A DNA stretch of 64,000 nucleotides from Yponomeuta sedellus (lineage: Eukaryota > Arthropoda > Insecta > Lepidoptera > Yponomeutidae), in assembly GCA_934045075.1 (NCBI GenBank), contig OW203724.1:4887473-4951472 (forward strand), in the 5' to 3' direction. The stretch's first letter is position 1, and each line of letters opens with the position of its first letter. Made by a program: the position numbers and the translations under genes. The notes below the pieces were generated by a model. That model did no database searches, was not told the DNA's origin, and saw only the letters and a list, made by a program, of their open reading frames with translations. Positions 1-10,265 of the stretch are shown here, piece after piece.

Positions 1-785
1 TAGGCTAGATTAAATTAGAAGATGTTTCCCACTACGCTGGATTTTGCAATGAAAGTCGATTTTTTTATATACCAATAGAAGAAGGGGGCATTACCATATC
101 TCTAATACAGCTGAGACCAGCTGAGGTATCTTCATCACATATTTCAGACCTTCGATTTTTGACATCAAATGAAGCGGCTCACCAAGTTGAATATTTTTTA
201 TAAAGGCAGTATGTCGATCTCTTCTAATAGTTTGGTTAGGCTCACCATGTACTCCAAATCATCGATTATCCTAGTTTTTTATAGTTTGCCCTTTATGTGG
301 CGATTTAACTCTAATTTCAGCTCTCTGAGTTAAGCGGGAAGTACTAGTTCTATTTTGATGATCATGAGTGAGTGAGTGTCATAAATGCGAAACTTTGCTT
401 TCGCTTTATTTCGAAACTAAATGACCTACAGACTTAAAATTTTGGATTTTAAGTATGTGATTATAGCTTAGTCGATGACGAAAATTTCTACGTTCTGGTC
501 TTATACAGAGGTTCTCAAATAGGGGCCTGAAAATGCGGTGAAATGGTTCCAGTAAAGATGGTACTTGGCGGTGTCACTGCCGTGCCCCCCGATAAAAAAT
601 ATCATCATACCGTCGTAGGGTAACAAGTATCTGTGTAATTTCCATTTTCATCATCACTACATAGTATAAAATGAAATTGCTGCCGCTCTCTGTCCGACCC
701 TAGTATGTACGTTTTTTTAATAGATAAAGTGATGCAAGAGGAAGGTTTATATGTGTAATACATGCATTATATGTATAATGCATGA
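1..785. other. No gene recognised
   Basis: Unannotated AT-rich sequence; no coding exon or repeat family could be named. The only structure seen is an 11-bp palindrome (761-771 against 774-784, CATGCATTATA and its complement) immediately before a reverse-transcriptase remnant. Confidence 0.5.
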
Positions 786-1130
786 GCGATGGAGCGCAGT
801 ATTTTGGGCCTGAGGAGGGTAGACCGCGTCGGAAATACCAAACTACGCGCAAGGACCCGAATAATCGACGTGGGTGTCCAGACGGCGAAACTGAAGTGGA
901 GCTGGGCTGGTCATGTCAGTCGAATGCACCCGGATAGGTGGGCGAAACTCGCCACTGAGTAGGTGCCACACGACGGACATCGAAATCGAGGCCGGCCTAG
1001 AAGATGTTTTAGAGATGATCACATCAGACTGTGGCACTGTGGCCCAGGGCAGAAGTCTCTGGACTGAATTGGGGGAGGCCTTTGCCCAGCAGTGGGACAC
1101 AAACAGAGGCTACGTAAAAAAAACATGCCT
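786..1130 (+). pseudogene. RTE-like non-LTR retrotransposon RT, decayed C-terminal end
   Basis: Remnant of the extreme C-terminus of a non-LTR reverse transcriptase ORF. Read in frame from 786 it gives AMER, LGL, then KLKWSWAGHVSRMHPDRWAK, and the motif RNRGRPRR after an in-frame TAG. These match the conserved tail of insect RTE-type polyproteins (ELKWRWAGH, then GRP..RW.DD, then W...AQDR..W). The last segment, GEAFAQQWDT, is in another frame, so there is at least one stop and one frameshift. The 3' end keeps the CAGCAGTGGGAC signature shared by several repeat tails in this window. It is a dead 5'-truncated copy; the family name (RTE) is inferred from memory of the motif. Confidence 0.7.
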
Positions 1131-1631
1131 AATATTGTAAAGAAACACTGATAAATTTAGTAGTTTTTAATGTGATGTCGTGAATAAACACATTTTTTTG
1201 CGCTTACATTGCAAACGCTTGCTGAACCCCACGAGATAAATGAAAATAATGTTACCACATTACTGTACACCTTAAAAAGGTCAACAAAAATTCCGCTATG
1301 GTTATTTGCTTGTCAATCACATAAGGATAACCAACAATAACCATTTTTTATCTTTCACATTTTACGGGGAAAATGGCTTATTTACGAAGTGATTTTAAGC
1401 AATACAGCATTAATCCTTACCCAATTAAGTACCTTAAATACATTGTCTATTTAATATAGATCAATATGGCCCTTTACAGCATGTAATTTAAATGAATATA
1501 AAGACATAATTATAATACTAACTCACAATCATAATTCAGCAATCTGAGAATTTTTAAGATGTCTGGTTTAAACTTGAGGACGGATATAAAATCAAATCAA
1601 AATATATTATCACACTAATTACATCACATCA
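1131..1631. other. No gene recognised
   Basis: AT-rich spacer between the decayed reverse-transcriptase end and the Helitron-like element. No feature seen. Confidence 0.5.
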
Positions 1632-1668
1632 CACTAATATTATAAAGGTGAAAGTTTGTGAGGGTGTT

Positions 1669-2448
1669 TGCTTGTTTGTTTGTTTGTTTGTTTGTTTGTT
1701 TGTTTGTTTGTTTGTTTGTTTGTTTGTTTGTTTGTTTGTTTGTTTGTTTGTTTGTTTGTTTGTTTGTTTGTTTGTTTGTTTGTTTCGTTTCGTTTCGTTT
1801 CGTTTCGTTTCGTTTCGTTTCGTTTCGTTTCGTTTCGTTTCGTTTCGTTTCGTTTCGTTTCGTTTCGTTTCGTTTCGTTTCGTTTCGTTTCGTTTCGTTT
1901 CGTTTCGTTTCGTTTCGTTTCGTTTCGTTTCGTTTCGTTTCGTTTCGTTTCGTTTCGTTTCGTTTCGTTTCGTTTCGTTTCGTTTCGTTTCGTTTCGTTT
2001 CGTTTCGTTTCGTTTCGTTTCGTTTCGTTTCGTTTCGTTTCGTTTCGTTTCGTTTCGTTTCGTTTCGTTTCGTTTCGTTTCGTTTCGTTTCGTTTCGTTT
2101 CGTTTGTTTCGTTTCGTTTCGTTTCGTTTCGTTTCGTTTCGTTTCGTTTCGTTTCGTTTCGTTTCGTTTCGTTTCGTTTCGATTCGTTTCGTTTCGTTTC
2201 GTTTCGTTTCGGATCGTTTCGTTTCGTTTCGTTTCGTTTCGTTTCGTTTCGTTTCGTTTCGTTTCGTTTCGTTTCGTTTCGTTTCGTCTCGTTTCGTTTC
2301 GTTTCGTTTCGTTTCGTTTCGTTTCGTTTCGTTTCGTTTCGTTTCGTTTCGTTTCGTTTCGTTTCGTTTCGTTTCGTTTCGTTTCGTTTCGTTTCGTTTC
2401 GTTTCGTTTCGTTTCGTTTCGTTTCGTTTCGTTTCGTTTCGTTTCGTT

Positions 2449-2504
<56 letters not shown>

Positions 2505-2595
2505 TGTTTGTTTGTTTGTTTGTTTGTTTGTTTGTTTGTTTGTTTGTTTGTTTGTTTGTTTGTTTGTTTGTTTGTTCGTTCGTTTGTTTGTTGCG
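1669..2595 (+). repeat. Compound microsatellite (TTTG)n-(TTTCG)n-(TTTC)n-(TTTG)n
   Basis: Four contiguous blocks: TTTG at about 1669-1782, TTTCG at 1783-2450 (about 133 units), TTTC at 2451-2504 and TTTG from 2505. Rare interruptions in the pentanucleotide block (a 4-mer near 2105, and GATTCG, GGATCG and GTCTCG near 2180, 2211 and 2286) mark internal positions. Long reading frames on both strands here are artefacts of the repeat, not genes. Confidence 0.97.
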
Positions 2596-2868
2596 GATTA
2601 TAGGTGTTCAAAAGGTTGCGTGTTCAAATCACGTCGGGGTCACCACTTTTGGTTTTAGTATGTTTCACTTTATCTACTGTGTTATAGGTGCGTGTTCCTA
2701 GCAAAGTCCAATTAAAAGTCTTGAGAAATCTAAACACTTATTTATTTGTTCACACGGAAACGAACAGTACAATTTATTAGGTGCGCTTGACCGACGGAGA
2801 GACGCAGTGGGGAAAGACTAACTCCCGGTCCGTCGATACATAGTAATTTGCGTGGGGCGCGTCGCCAC

Positions 2869-3031
2869 AGTTTGTTTGTTTGTTCGTTGGTTGGTTGGTT
2901 CATTCGTTCGTTCGTTCGTTCGTTTGTTTGTTTGTTTGTTTGTTTGTTTGTTTGTTTGTTTGTTTGTTTGTTTGTTTGTTTGTTTGTTTGTTTGTTTGTT
3001 TGTTTGTTTGTTTGTTTGTTTGTTTGTTTGT
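2869..3031 (+). repeat. Second (TTTG)n array
   Basis: TTTG/GTTC/GGTT variants at the left edge settle into pure TTTG repeats that run up to the conserved 3' part of the Helitron-like element. Confidence 0.95.
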
Positions 3032-3204
3032 TACTTCTTCACATCCAAACGGCTGGAGCGATTTGAATCAAATTTGGTATGAAGTTAGCTGATACCCTGG
3101 ATTAATACATAAGCTACGTTTACTGCGGGAAAATATCTTGTACTGTTAGTACATAATTTATTTTCCCTAATAAACCGCGGGTAACACCGCGGGGCACAGC
3201 TAGT

Positions 3205-4288
3205 GTATGATAAATCTATCTATAGTATAGTATTAAATACTTATATAATTATCGTCGAGTTAGCACCTGTAACACAACTCAATTAGTTGAACTTAGTATA
3301 GGGCTAATGAGATCTGTGTAATATATAAATACAAATACAAAAAACTTTATTGTTATAAAAGTGAATATGTCCATGAATATTTAAAAAAATATATTGGCCT
3401 TAATTCCTGTTAGTGAATAGTAGCTATTGTATAAACAGACAAAGGACCAGCTTAAAAATATAAATAAACCGAAACAATAATAGAGTCGTCACAAAAAATC
3501 TTAACTGCGACAGCCTAACTGGTCACTCGTCAACCCCAATCCCAGGGGTCATCGACCTGCTGGGGCCGCAATTTCGGCACAAGACAAAATAGTATAAAAG
3601 GCTCGCTTTGGATGCATGAATCAATAATTGGCGAATCTTATAAATTATCTGTTTATATCTTTTTGGCTGGCAGATACTTATTGGCTTTGCCTACAAAGTT
3701 AGAAACAAATAAAATATCTGTGAGCCATCGCTATACGAACGCGATCGTACGGCATCGTTTCCGGTGGCAAATCATTACTTTTTTTATTTATCAAACTAAG
3801 TATTTTACAATTTTATCAGAACCATGATGTCCGGCCGCATTGTATATATAATTATCATTTGTCAAACAAAGTTTTTCCTTGAGGGCACCACCTCAATTAT
3901 AATAAGAACTGTTATAATAGCTGTAAGAACTTAGTGTAACTATGTGGTAGAATTTTGTTACTAGATTTAAATGGAGCTGACATGCTCACCTATTTGAACA
4001 AAGCTTCCAAATAAATACAGACAATAAAAAAAAAGTATTTTACATTTTCCTTTGCAAGGCTTTTCCACAATCAGACTGCACTAATTCGTCGTATTTTATT
4101 TGATTATTTATTCGACAACATTTTTTTATTTTGCCGAGACATGTTATATTGAGTGAACTTCCAAACTGCACTGCCGGGGTTATGGAAAATATTTTATTTG
4201 TTTCAAGTGTCTTATTTTGTACCTAATTTACACAACCGTTACAAAATCCTAATAAAATTGTCCTCATCATCATCATAATCAACCGGTG
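3205..4288. other. No gene recognised
   Basis: AT-rich spacer of about 1.1 kb. A short GC-rich patch at 3520-3585 stands out but could not be assigned. No coding exon or repeat boundary identified. Confidence 0.5.
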
Positions 4289-4303
4289 TCAGGCCACTGC
4301 TGG

Positions 4304-4500
4304 ACATAACATAACATAACATTTACACACAGGCACATACATCGCTTCTGGCCCCACACTAGGATATCCTGTGTCGTGGGAATCAGAAACAACGACCAAA
4401 CATGTAAACATCCAAGACCTGGTTTTTTTTGTCCCCAGCCGGGGTTCGAACCCGGGAACTCCAGCATGGTAGGCAGATGCGTTGCGCCACAGAGGTCGTC
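4304..4500 (-). mobile_element. tRNA-Gly-like SINE (family G), reverse copy
   Basis: Read on the minus strand it starts GACCTCTGTGGCGCAACGC (box A region) and carries the box B-like GGGTTCGAACCCCGGC, followed by a body with CCACGACACAGGATATCC and a tail of TGTTA units (ATGTTATGTTATG). The tRNA-like head resembles glycine tRNA. It is nearly the same as the plus-strand copy at 21303. A SINE is far more likely than a functional tRNA because the tail and body are repeated elsewhere in the window. Confidence 0.75.
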
Positions 4501-4505
4501 TCATA

Positions 4506-4645
4506 GGATTTTCACAAGACACGCCACTGAGCCCGATCTTCGGCTCTCCTCTTCCAGTCACTGCCCGCCAGTCCCCCCAGTCTACCCCAACGGTTACCGA
4601 TCCTGCGCCAGAAATGACCCGCTCACTGCCACAATAAAGTAGTAT
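4506..4645 (-). repeat. Dispersed repeat (CCACTGAGCCCGATCTTCGG family)
   Basis: About 140 bp shared with 21775-21880 (common core GCCACTGAGCCCGATCTTCGG, then TTCCAGTCACT). In both places it lies close to a family G SINE. Element class unknown. Confidence 0.55.
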
Positions 4646-4680
4646 AGTATTTTCTAAGGTTAACACGAGCACTAGACATA

Positions 4681-5467
4681 ATTAAAACTGTTTTTATACG
4701 GATTTATGCTCGTTTATTAAATTTTTACAATTTTCCGACGTTTCGGCACTTTTTCAGGGACCGTGGTCTCGGATGACTGAGGTGACAGGCGTCTTTTAGA
4801 AAGCATTAACGGTTAGTTTACTACCCTCGGCAAAATTACAAAAGTTGATTATGAAGTTACGTTCCAAAATAGGCAAAGCAATTATTTTATATAAAGTCAA
4901 CAATATTGATTATTCGTAATTGAAGTTAATATTAAATTTATAAACTAATTATTTTACATGAACTTAAAGATACTGATTATTAATTGAAATTAATTTTTAT
5001 AACTCTACAGTCACACTTCTAGCAAGGGGGTCTCATGCACTTAAGCACTGGTTCCCATGCTACCGGTATGTTCCAACCACGATCTCTATTAAAATTTGGA
5101 TGCCGGCGGATGTCTATTGCCTCGCGTATAATTCTAGGGAAGAAACGGTCTTCTCGGGCTAGAACTTTAACTTTATCGAAATGTATAAAATGGTTGGCAC
5201 CGCCATATGAGATATATGAGACCCCCTTGCTAGAAGTGTGACTGTAGAGTTAAAAATTTTAATTTCTATTAACAATCAGTATTTTTAAGTTCATGTAAAA
5301 TAATTAGTTTATAAATTTAATTTTATCTTCAAACTAACCGCTAATGCTTTCTAAAAGACGTCTGTTACCTCAGTCATCCGAGACCACCCACCTGAAAAAG
5401 TGCCGAAACGTCGGAAAATTGTAAAAATGTAATAAACAAGCATAAATCCGTATAAAACAGTTTTAAT
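4681..5467 (-). mobile_element. Penelope-like foldback element
   Basis: The element begins ATTAAAACTG and ends CAGTTTTAAT, with long inverted arms (4681-5035 against 5216-5467; the right arm is shorter by about 100 bp). Each arm contains the motif CGACGTTTCGGCACTTTTTC. The 180-bp hinge is the 3' coding end of a GIY-YIG-type endonuclease (separate entry). Penelope-like elements often carry terminal repeats in inverted orientation, so this is read as a non-autonomous or collapsed Penelope-like copy. Related copies lie at 54447-54595 and 62420-63160. Confidence 0.7.
5019..5183 (-). pseudogene. Penelope-like endonuclease, C-terminal fragment
   Basis: 55 codons on the minus strand, from HFDKVKVLARE through RIIREAIDIRRHPNFNRD to WNIPVAWEPVL and a stop. 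This matches the conserved end of Penelope-like polyproteins after the GIY-YIG nuclease: an RE.(I/L).I.+HPN.FNR block, then W.P.L. No RT domain or GIY-YIG core is present, so this is a fragment without function. It lies in the hinge of the foldback element, and its last codons extend into the inverted arm. Confidence 0.7.
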
Positions 5468-6039
5468 AAAGTAGTACTAATACAAATCTTTTTAAACTAA
5501 TTTTTTTTCTAGCATACGCACTTTTCTGTACCGGAGTGTGCTTTCTGTTTGTTCGTTCTTTATAATTTTGCTCCGCGAAGAGGTCCCCCTCTGCTTTAGA
5601 AAGAGTGCATTGGATCGATACTATCATCTCGGTGATACCCTTAACGGTATCCTAGTACCTACAAACGGCTCTTGTTGTGCGCAGAATAAGGGCGAGAATT
5701 GATCTCCCATTGATTCGCTGACTGGACCTGTCTAATTGAGATGGAAGACAGTTTGGGGCTGTTTGCATAATTACTCGCGTGGAAAGTGTGCGAGGGAAGG
5801 CATGAGATGTTCTGCGGTCGTATATACTGACAATATAAGTATTAGTATTATTGATACTTTATTACACCATAAAATCGTACAATGCGGCGAACTTAATGCC
5901 ATAAGCATTTTCTACCAGTCAACCGCAGAAGGTATAACGAAAATTTGGCAGGAAAAGCTTACACATTAATTATATACTTAGACATATAATACCTACACTA
6001 AAGATATATATATAAAACTAATAGTATATATATTATATA
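5468..6039. other. Spacer with a decayed dispersed-repeat fragment
   Basis: Mostly unassigned. The part at about 5850-5935 (GGCGAACTTAATGCCATAAG, then TTCTACCAGTCAACC) resembles the core repeated at 56830-56960 and 57065-57125, so it is an old member of that family. Confidence 0.45.
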
Positions 6040-6048
6040 ATGATGTTT

Positions 6049-6344
<296 letters not shown>

Positions 6345-6421
6345 ATATTTGAGAACACTCGATGTAGATCTAATAGAATGTACGTCCCTGTTAGCTTTAA
6401 GTATAATTTACTGAATTCTTA

Positions 6422-6560
6422 TACACTGACCTGCAAAACTAAGTATCACACTTTTATAATTGCAATAACTTTTCAAGTACACAAGATATACTTTTGAAAT
6501 AAATAGGACTCGAAAAATAATTTAATTTTGTTACTAAAATTAATTTAATTACTATAGTTC
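6422..6560 (+). mobile_element. Tc1/mariner-type MITE, one-ended copy
   Basis: Starts CACTGACCTGCAAAACTA and continues with AAGTACACAAGATATACTTTTG, matching the complement of the element at 23889-24119. The opposite terminal repeat is missing. Confidence 0.65.
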
Positions 6561-6639
6561 CAAAGGAAACTGATAATATTTATATTAAAACGTTTTAATT
6601 TATTTTATAAACATTTAAAAAAAAACTTTTAAAATAAAT

Positions 6640-6948
6640 TCTGGGGAACGGGCCTCTTCCTGCATCGCAGGAAGGTTAGGCCATACTCTACCACGGGGGC
6701 CAAGTCCAGGTTGGTAGAGGATTGTAAGACAGTGGCGGACCTTACTGTCAGAAGTTATCAAGCCGCCCGTAAGGCCTCTGACATGGCTTAATGTATGCCA
6801 TTACATGACCGCCGGCACCAACGGCTTAACGTGCCTTGCGAAGCATGGAAGCGCTCGGAAAAAATGCCACTAGCAGTAGTCACGGAATGGTCACCCATCC
6901 AGCACCTGACCGCATCTGTTGTTGCTTAGCCTTAGTGGTTGATTCTTG
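6640..6948 (-). mobile_element. 5S rRNA-derived SINE (family 5S)
   Basis: Minus-strand copy. It holds the 5S-like head (GGTCACCCATCC and GTTGCTTAGCC as seen on the plus strand), the middle GAAGCATGGAAGCGCTCGGA, and the tail CATACTCTACCACGGGGGCC with CTTCCTGCATCGCAGGAAGG. The very 3' end (AGTGGGGACATACAAGGG) is absent. Confidence 0.8.
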
Positions 6949-7082
6949 AATGACATGGACATGTTTTTTAACTTTAAATTATATTTATGTGTGAAGACTT
7001 TGAACTATTGTGGCCTAAATACAGCAATTATGAAACTACATACAATTAACAATGACAATGATATCATCATTTCACTCTATCG

Positions 7083-7160
7083 AAACAATGTCCCATGCAC
7101 TGCAGCGTCCGAGCGGTATAAATTGTATAAATCATCTCACTACTTAGATGCTAAGGGCCG
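7083..7160 (+). mobile_element. SINE family A, 3' fragment
   Basis: CTGCAGCGTCCGAGCGG followed by TGTATAAATCATCTCACTAC, the conserved 3' end of the family seen complete at 17869-18269. Confidence 0.65.
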
Positions 7161-7567
7161 AAGTTTTTTTTCTACTAAGTAGGTACTTAATACTACTATA
7201 CGACACACGAAACAAAACAATAGCTTAATATCATTTTCCCTAATGAACCTGATAAATAATACATATGTAATGCCCAGTATTGAAGTTGAAATTTATTGGC
7301 ATCGCAATAAACATTGAGTGTTAGTAAACTTTCTCCATTAACACGTAGTAGACTATACATAGCAAATCAATGTTACTTGCCATGGGTACAAATTAAGTAG
7401 AACCTTTGCTCTTTTCATTACTAAATAGTATTTGTTTTTAAATAAGAATCAACGGGTGAACAAATACCACTAGTCTCGTTGCCGATCCGTCGGTAATTAA
7501 AGTAGCAAGTACCAATTACTTTGTACCAAAAATAATCGCTAATTAACCGTTTAATGTGTACCTCGAG
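7161..7567. other. No gene recognised
   Basis: AT-rich spacer; nothing seen. Confidence 0.5.
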
Positions 7568-7803
7568 GTGCTCGTGGCCTAGGCAAACCGAGTGATTGCA
7601 ATCAATCAAATCAATCTTGGCTAAGCAACAACAGGCGCGGTCAGGTACGGGATGGATGAGCGTCCCGTGACTACCGCTAGTGGCATTTTTCCGAGCGCTT
7701 CCGTGCTTCGCAAGGCACGTTAAGCCGTGGTGCCGGTTGTCACATAATGGCAGTCTTTAAGCCATGTCAGAGGCCTTATGGGCGGCTTGATAACTTCTGA
7801 CAG
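7568..7803 (+). mobile_element. 5S-derived SINE, 3'-truncated
   Basis: Plus-strand copy with TTGGCTAAGCAACAACAGGC, GCGCGGTCAGGTACGGGATG, the middle TTCCGAGCGCTTCCGTGC, and an end at CTTCTGACAG. The last 130 bp of the family are missing. A small duplication, AATCAATCAAATCAATC, lies before the 5S-like part. Confidence 0.8.
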
Positions 7804-8196
7804 TTCCGTCTAAAGTCTTCGACTTTGGTCAACTTTATAGACGGCTCATTTAAAAAATATATATTATTATAGTTTTTAAATCGTGGTTAGAATGTCGGCT
7901 TAAAATTTGTCAATCGAATCCCGTCGATACGTAAATTCGACGTCAATTTGACGTCGACACCCTGTAGTTGATTTTTGCGTTTAGTTGAAAGCAGCGTTAA
8001 CTCCGACGGTCGAGACGCACACTTCGGTTTTATTGTTCCACGTCACGAATGGAGGGCTACAAACGTAATTTTTGTAGGTACTTGGATATGCCACAATCAT
8101 ACCTTATGGAATAAAAATTGTTGTTGATTAGCCGGTAATATCTTGCTTGCTGAAACTTGGCGCAAAGTAAATTTATTATTAATTCTTTATTGAAAC
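7804..8196. other. No gene recognised
   Basis: Spacer between two SINE pieces. It contains a short run of CGTCGA-type words (7920-7965) but no assignable element. Confidence 0.5.
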
Positions 8197-8338
8197 GCTT
8201 GGGTTAAGCAAGGCGCGCTCAGATACTGGATGGGTGACCGTAGTCGCGACTACCGTTAGTGGCATATTTTCCGAGCCCTTCCGTGCCTCGCAAAGTACGT
8301 TAAGCCGTTGGTAACGGTTGTCATGTAATAACGTAACG
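8197..8338 (+). mobile_element. 5S-derived SINE, fragment
   Basis: GGTTAAGCAAGGCGCGCTCA through TCCGAGCCCTTCCGTGCC to TTGTCATGTAATAACG. The copy then passes directly into a pentanucleotide array. Confidence 0.7.
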
Positions 8339-8662
8339 TATCATAACATAACTTAACGTAACGTTACGTTACGTTACGTAACGTAACGTAATGTAACATA
8401 GCGTAACGTAACGCAACGTAACGTAACGGAACGGAACGCAACGCAACGCAACGCAACGCAACGCAACGCAACGCAACGCAACGCAACGTAACGTAACGTA
8501 ACGTAACATAACGTAACGCAACGCAACGCAACGCAACGCAACGCAACGCAACGCAACGCAACGCAACGCAACGCAACGCAACGCAACGTAACGTAACGTA
8601 ACGTAACGTAACGTAACGTAACGTAACGTAACGTAACATAACGTAACGCAACGCAACGTAAC
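8330..8662. repeat. Pentanucleotide array of TAACG and CAACG units
   Basis: About 330 bp of 5-bp units in which TAACG and CAACG form alternating blocks: CAACG mostly at 8433-8484 and 8518-8585, TAACG elsewhere, with a few TAACA units at the right edge. The right edge runs into the tail of a family G SINE. Reading frames in three phases on the minus strand are repeat artefacts. Confidence 0.95.
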
Positions 8663-8715
8663 ATAACATTTACATACATACATTGCTTCTAGCCGCGCAC
8701 TAGGATACTGGCATA
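8655..8715 (-). mobile_element. Family G SINE, tail-end fragment
   Basis: AACATAACATTTACATACAT, then CATTGCTTCTAG and CACTAGGATA. This matches the 3' half of the SINE at 4304-4500 in the same orientation. Confidence 0.6.
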
Positions 8716-9682
8716 TTGATTAGCCTACGACCTATTCTCAGACCAACTATACGAGTATACACACAAAAGAAAATCATAAAAATATAATTCAGTGAAACTG
8801 TTTCGGAGGAGTTCGATAACAAACACTGTGACACGAGATTTTTTTTGTTTGTTAGATTAGTTATTATTATAAGTAAAATATGCTAAGGCGCAAAAGATAT
8901 ATTTGGTACAAAGGCAAACTATAAATGCTAAGTAGGCTAACTAACTAGGTTATAGGAAACGGATTTTAATCTGGAGCTATATGAAATGAAATGAAAAGGT
9001 TTTATTCAAAGTAGCGCAGAAACTGCGGCTACAATTTAATCGTTACAATTCAAACTAGGTGTCCATTTCAAAATGTAGATCATTTTGGAGAAAAAATGGA
9101 CAAAAAAACTCCAAACTTAGACTTTTCAAAGTCCTTAATTAACATAGTTTACATAATTATTATAAACCATAGAACTCATAAATTGTACTGGCTTTAATTC
9201 CAGACCTCATTGTCATCTATATATTCAGTTGATAGCAATAAATACAGGTAGATTATTAATTAATTTCTCGGTTTTTCCTTTTCCTTTTCCCGTCACCCAT
9301 TGGTTGGCTAGAATAAAATACTAATTAGTATTAAGCCCGCCTATTGTACAATTTTAATGAGCACTAAACGTCAAGATAATAATATCTTGATGTTTTTACA
9401 GTGGGACTTGAGTTTTCTTGTGACCAAAATTTCTGCTCCGCGGCTCCGGTGTACTTTGAAACTGACAAAATAGTCTGAAATCTCGTTTGGGAGAGCTCAT
9501 TGTACCGAGCACAGACAAAAGACTGAATACACAACTAAATTTACTTTGTTGAAGGCCTTTGTTATTGTAGTAATATCATAGCCAGTCTTTGGCACACAGA
9601 TACACATTTGGATTCCAAAAGTCATTTGTAGGGTTTTTTGATCTTTTGGAAACGAATAAATAGTTATTGACACACCCTACCT
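8716..9682. other. No gene recognised
   Basis: About 970 bp of AT-rich sequence. An inverted pair ATATCTTGA/TCAAGATAAT lies near 9372-9392. No exon or named repeat. Confidence 0.45.
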
Positions 9683-9770
9683 TCGATATCAACCCTTGTA
9701 CGTCCCCACTGTTGGGGCACGGGTCTCTTCCTGCATTGCAGGAAAGTTAGGCCATACTCCACCACCCTAC
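9683..9770 (-). mobile_element. 5S-derived SINE, 3' end only
   Basis: GATATCAACCCTTGTACGTC with CCACTGTTGGGGCACGGGTC and CATACTCCACCAC. This is the terminal 90 bp of the family on the minus strand. Confidence 0.75.
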
Positions 9771-9919
9771 CTTATTTTGTGTAATAGAAAATTGTGTGCG
9801 TACAATCTCGAGAGACGTTTCTCTCTCTTTCTTATTTTCTATCTTTCATTCTCTTCAAGTAAAATTAATATAACATTAACGAATTCGATTTTAAAAAGGG
9901 CAATACTAGATCTAAGCGG

Positions 9920-10262
9920 CAGAAGCTTTGGTAGCCCATTTGGTAGAACGATGGATTCGGCAGTGGGAGACCCTGCTTCAATTACCAGTGCGGGCATGTA
10001 CGACTTTGTTTATTTTTAAAGTTACATACATCTGCGGCTTTATACATAGCCATACTACACAGCTCGGTTGGCTCCGCACGTATGACTTGTATATCCTGTG
10101 GGTTTGGCCGGCTAAGCTGTCAGCATGGTATAGATCCTGGGCAAGCCTACTCCATTTAAAACAGTGTCTCTGGCACTGTAACATCCGAGTGGTCCCTTCA
10201 CCCATGTAGTGTGAGTGAAGGCGCCACTGGACGCTGTATAAATCATCTCATTACGTAGATGT
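9920..10262 (+). mobile_element. SINE family A (tRNA-derived), full-length but diverged
   Basis: The tRNA-like head (GTAGCCCATTTGGTAGAACG, then CCAGTGCGGGCATGTAC) is followed by the family body (TTGGCTCCGCACGTATGACT, CTAAGCTGTCAGCATGGTAT) and the end GCTGTATAAATCATCTCATT. Box B is eroded. Confidence 0.75.
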
Positions 10263-10265
10263 AAT

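Larger units (their letters stand above)
1632..3204 (+). mobile_element. Helitron-like non-autonomous element swollen by microsatellites
   Basis: The 5' part (CTAATATTATAAAGGTGAAAG, split here from the rest) and the 3' part from 3032 (ACTTCTTCACATCCAAACGG, leading to GGGTAACACCGCGG and CTAGT) match the ends of the compact 211-bp relative at 57191-57401. The 3' end has a CCGCGG/CCGCGG hairpin (3175-3180 with 3187-3192) about 8 nt before CTAGT. A hairpin just before CTRR is the hallmark of Helitron 3' ends. Between the ends lie two microsatellite arrays separated by about 275 bp of unrelated sequence (2593-2868), which includes a tRNA T-arm-like stretch ending GGGGTCACCA. Assignment to the lepidopteran Lep1-type Helitrons is inference. 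Confidence 0.6.

Noticed and set aside
1640..2701. Open frames of more than 300 codons on both strands (VCLF..., FRFVSFRF..., NETKR...)
   Set aside because: They are translations of TTTG/TTTCG/TTTC microsatellites, open in several frames at once.
8364..8683. Three ~100-codon frames (RYVTLRYVTLR...)
   Set aside because: Artefacts of the pentanucleotide array; all three minus-strand phases are open.
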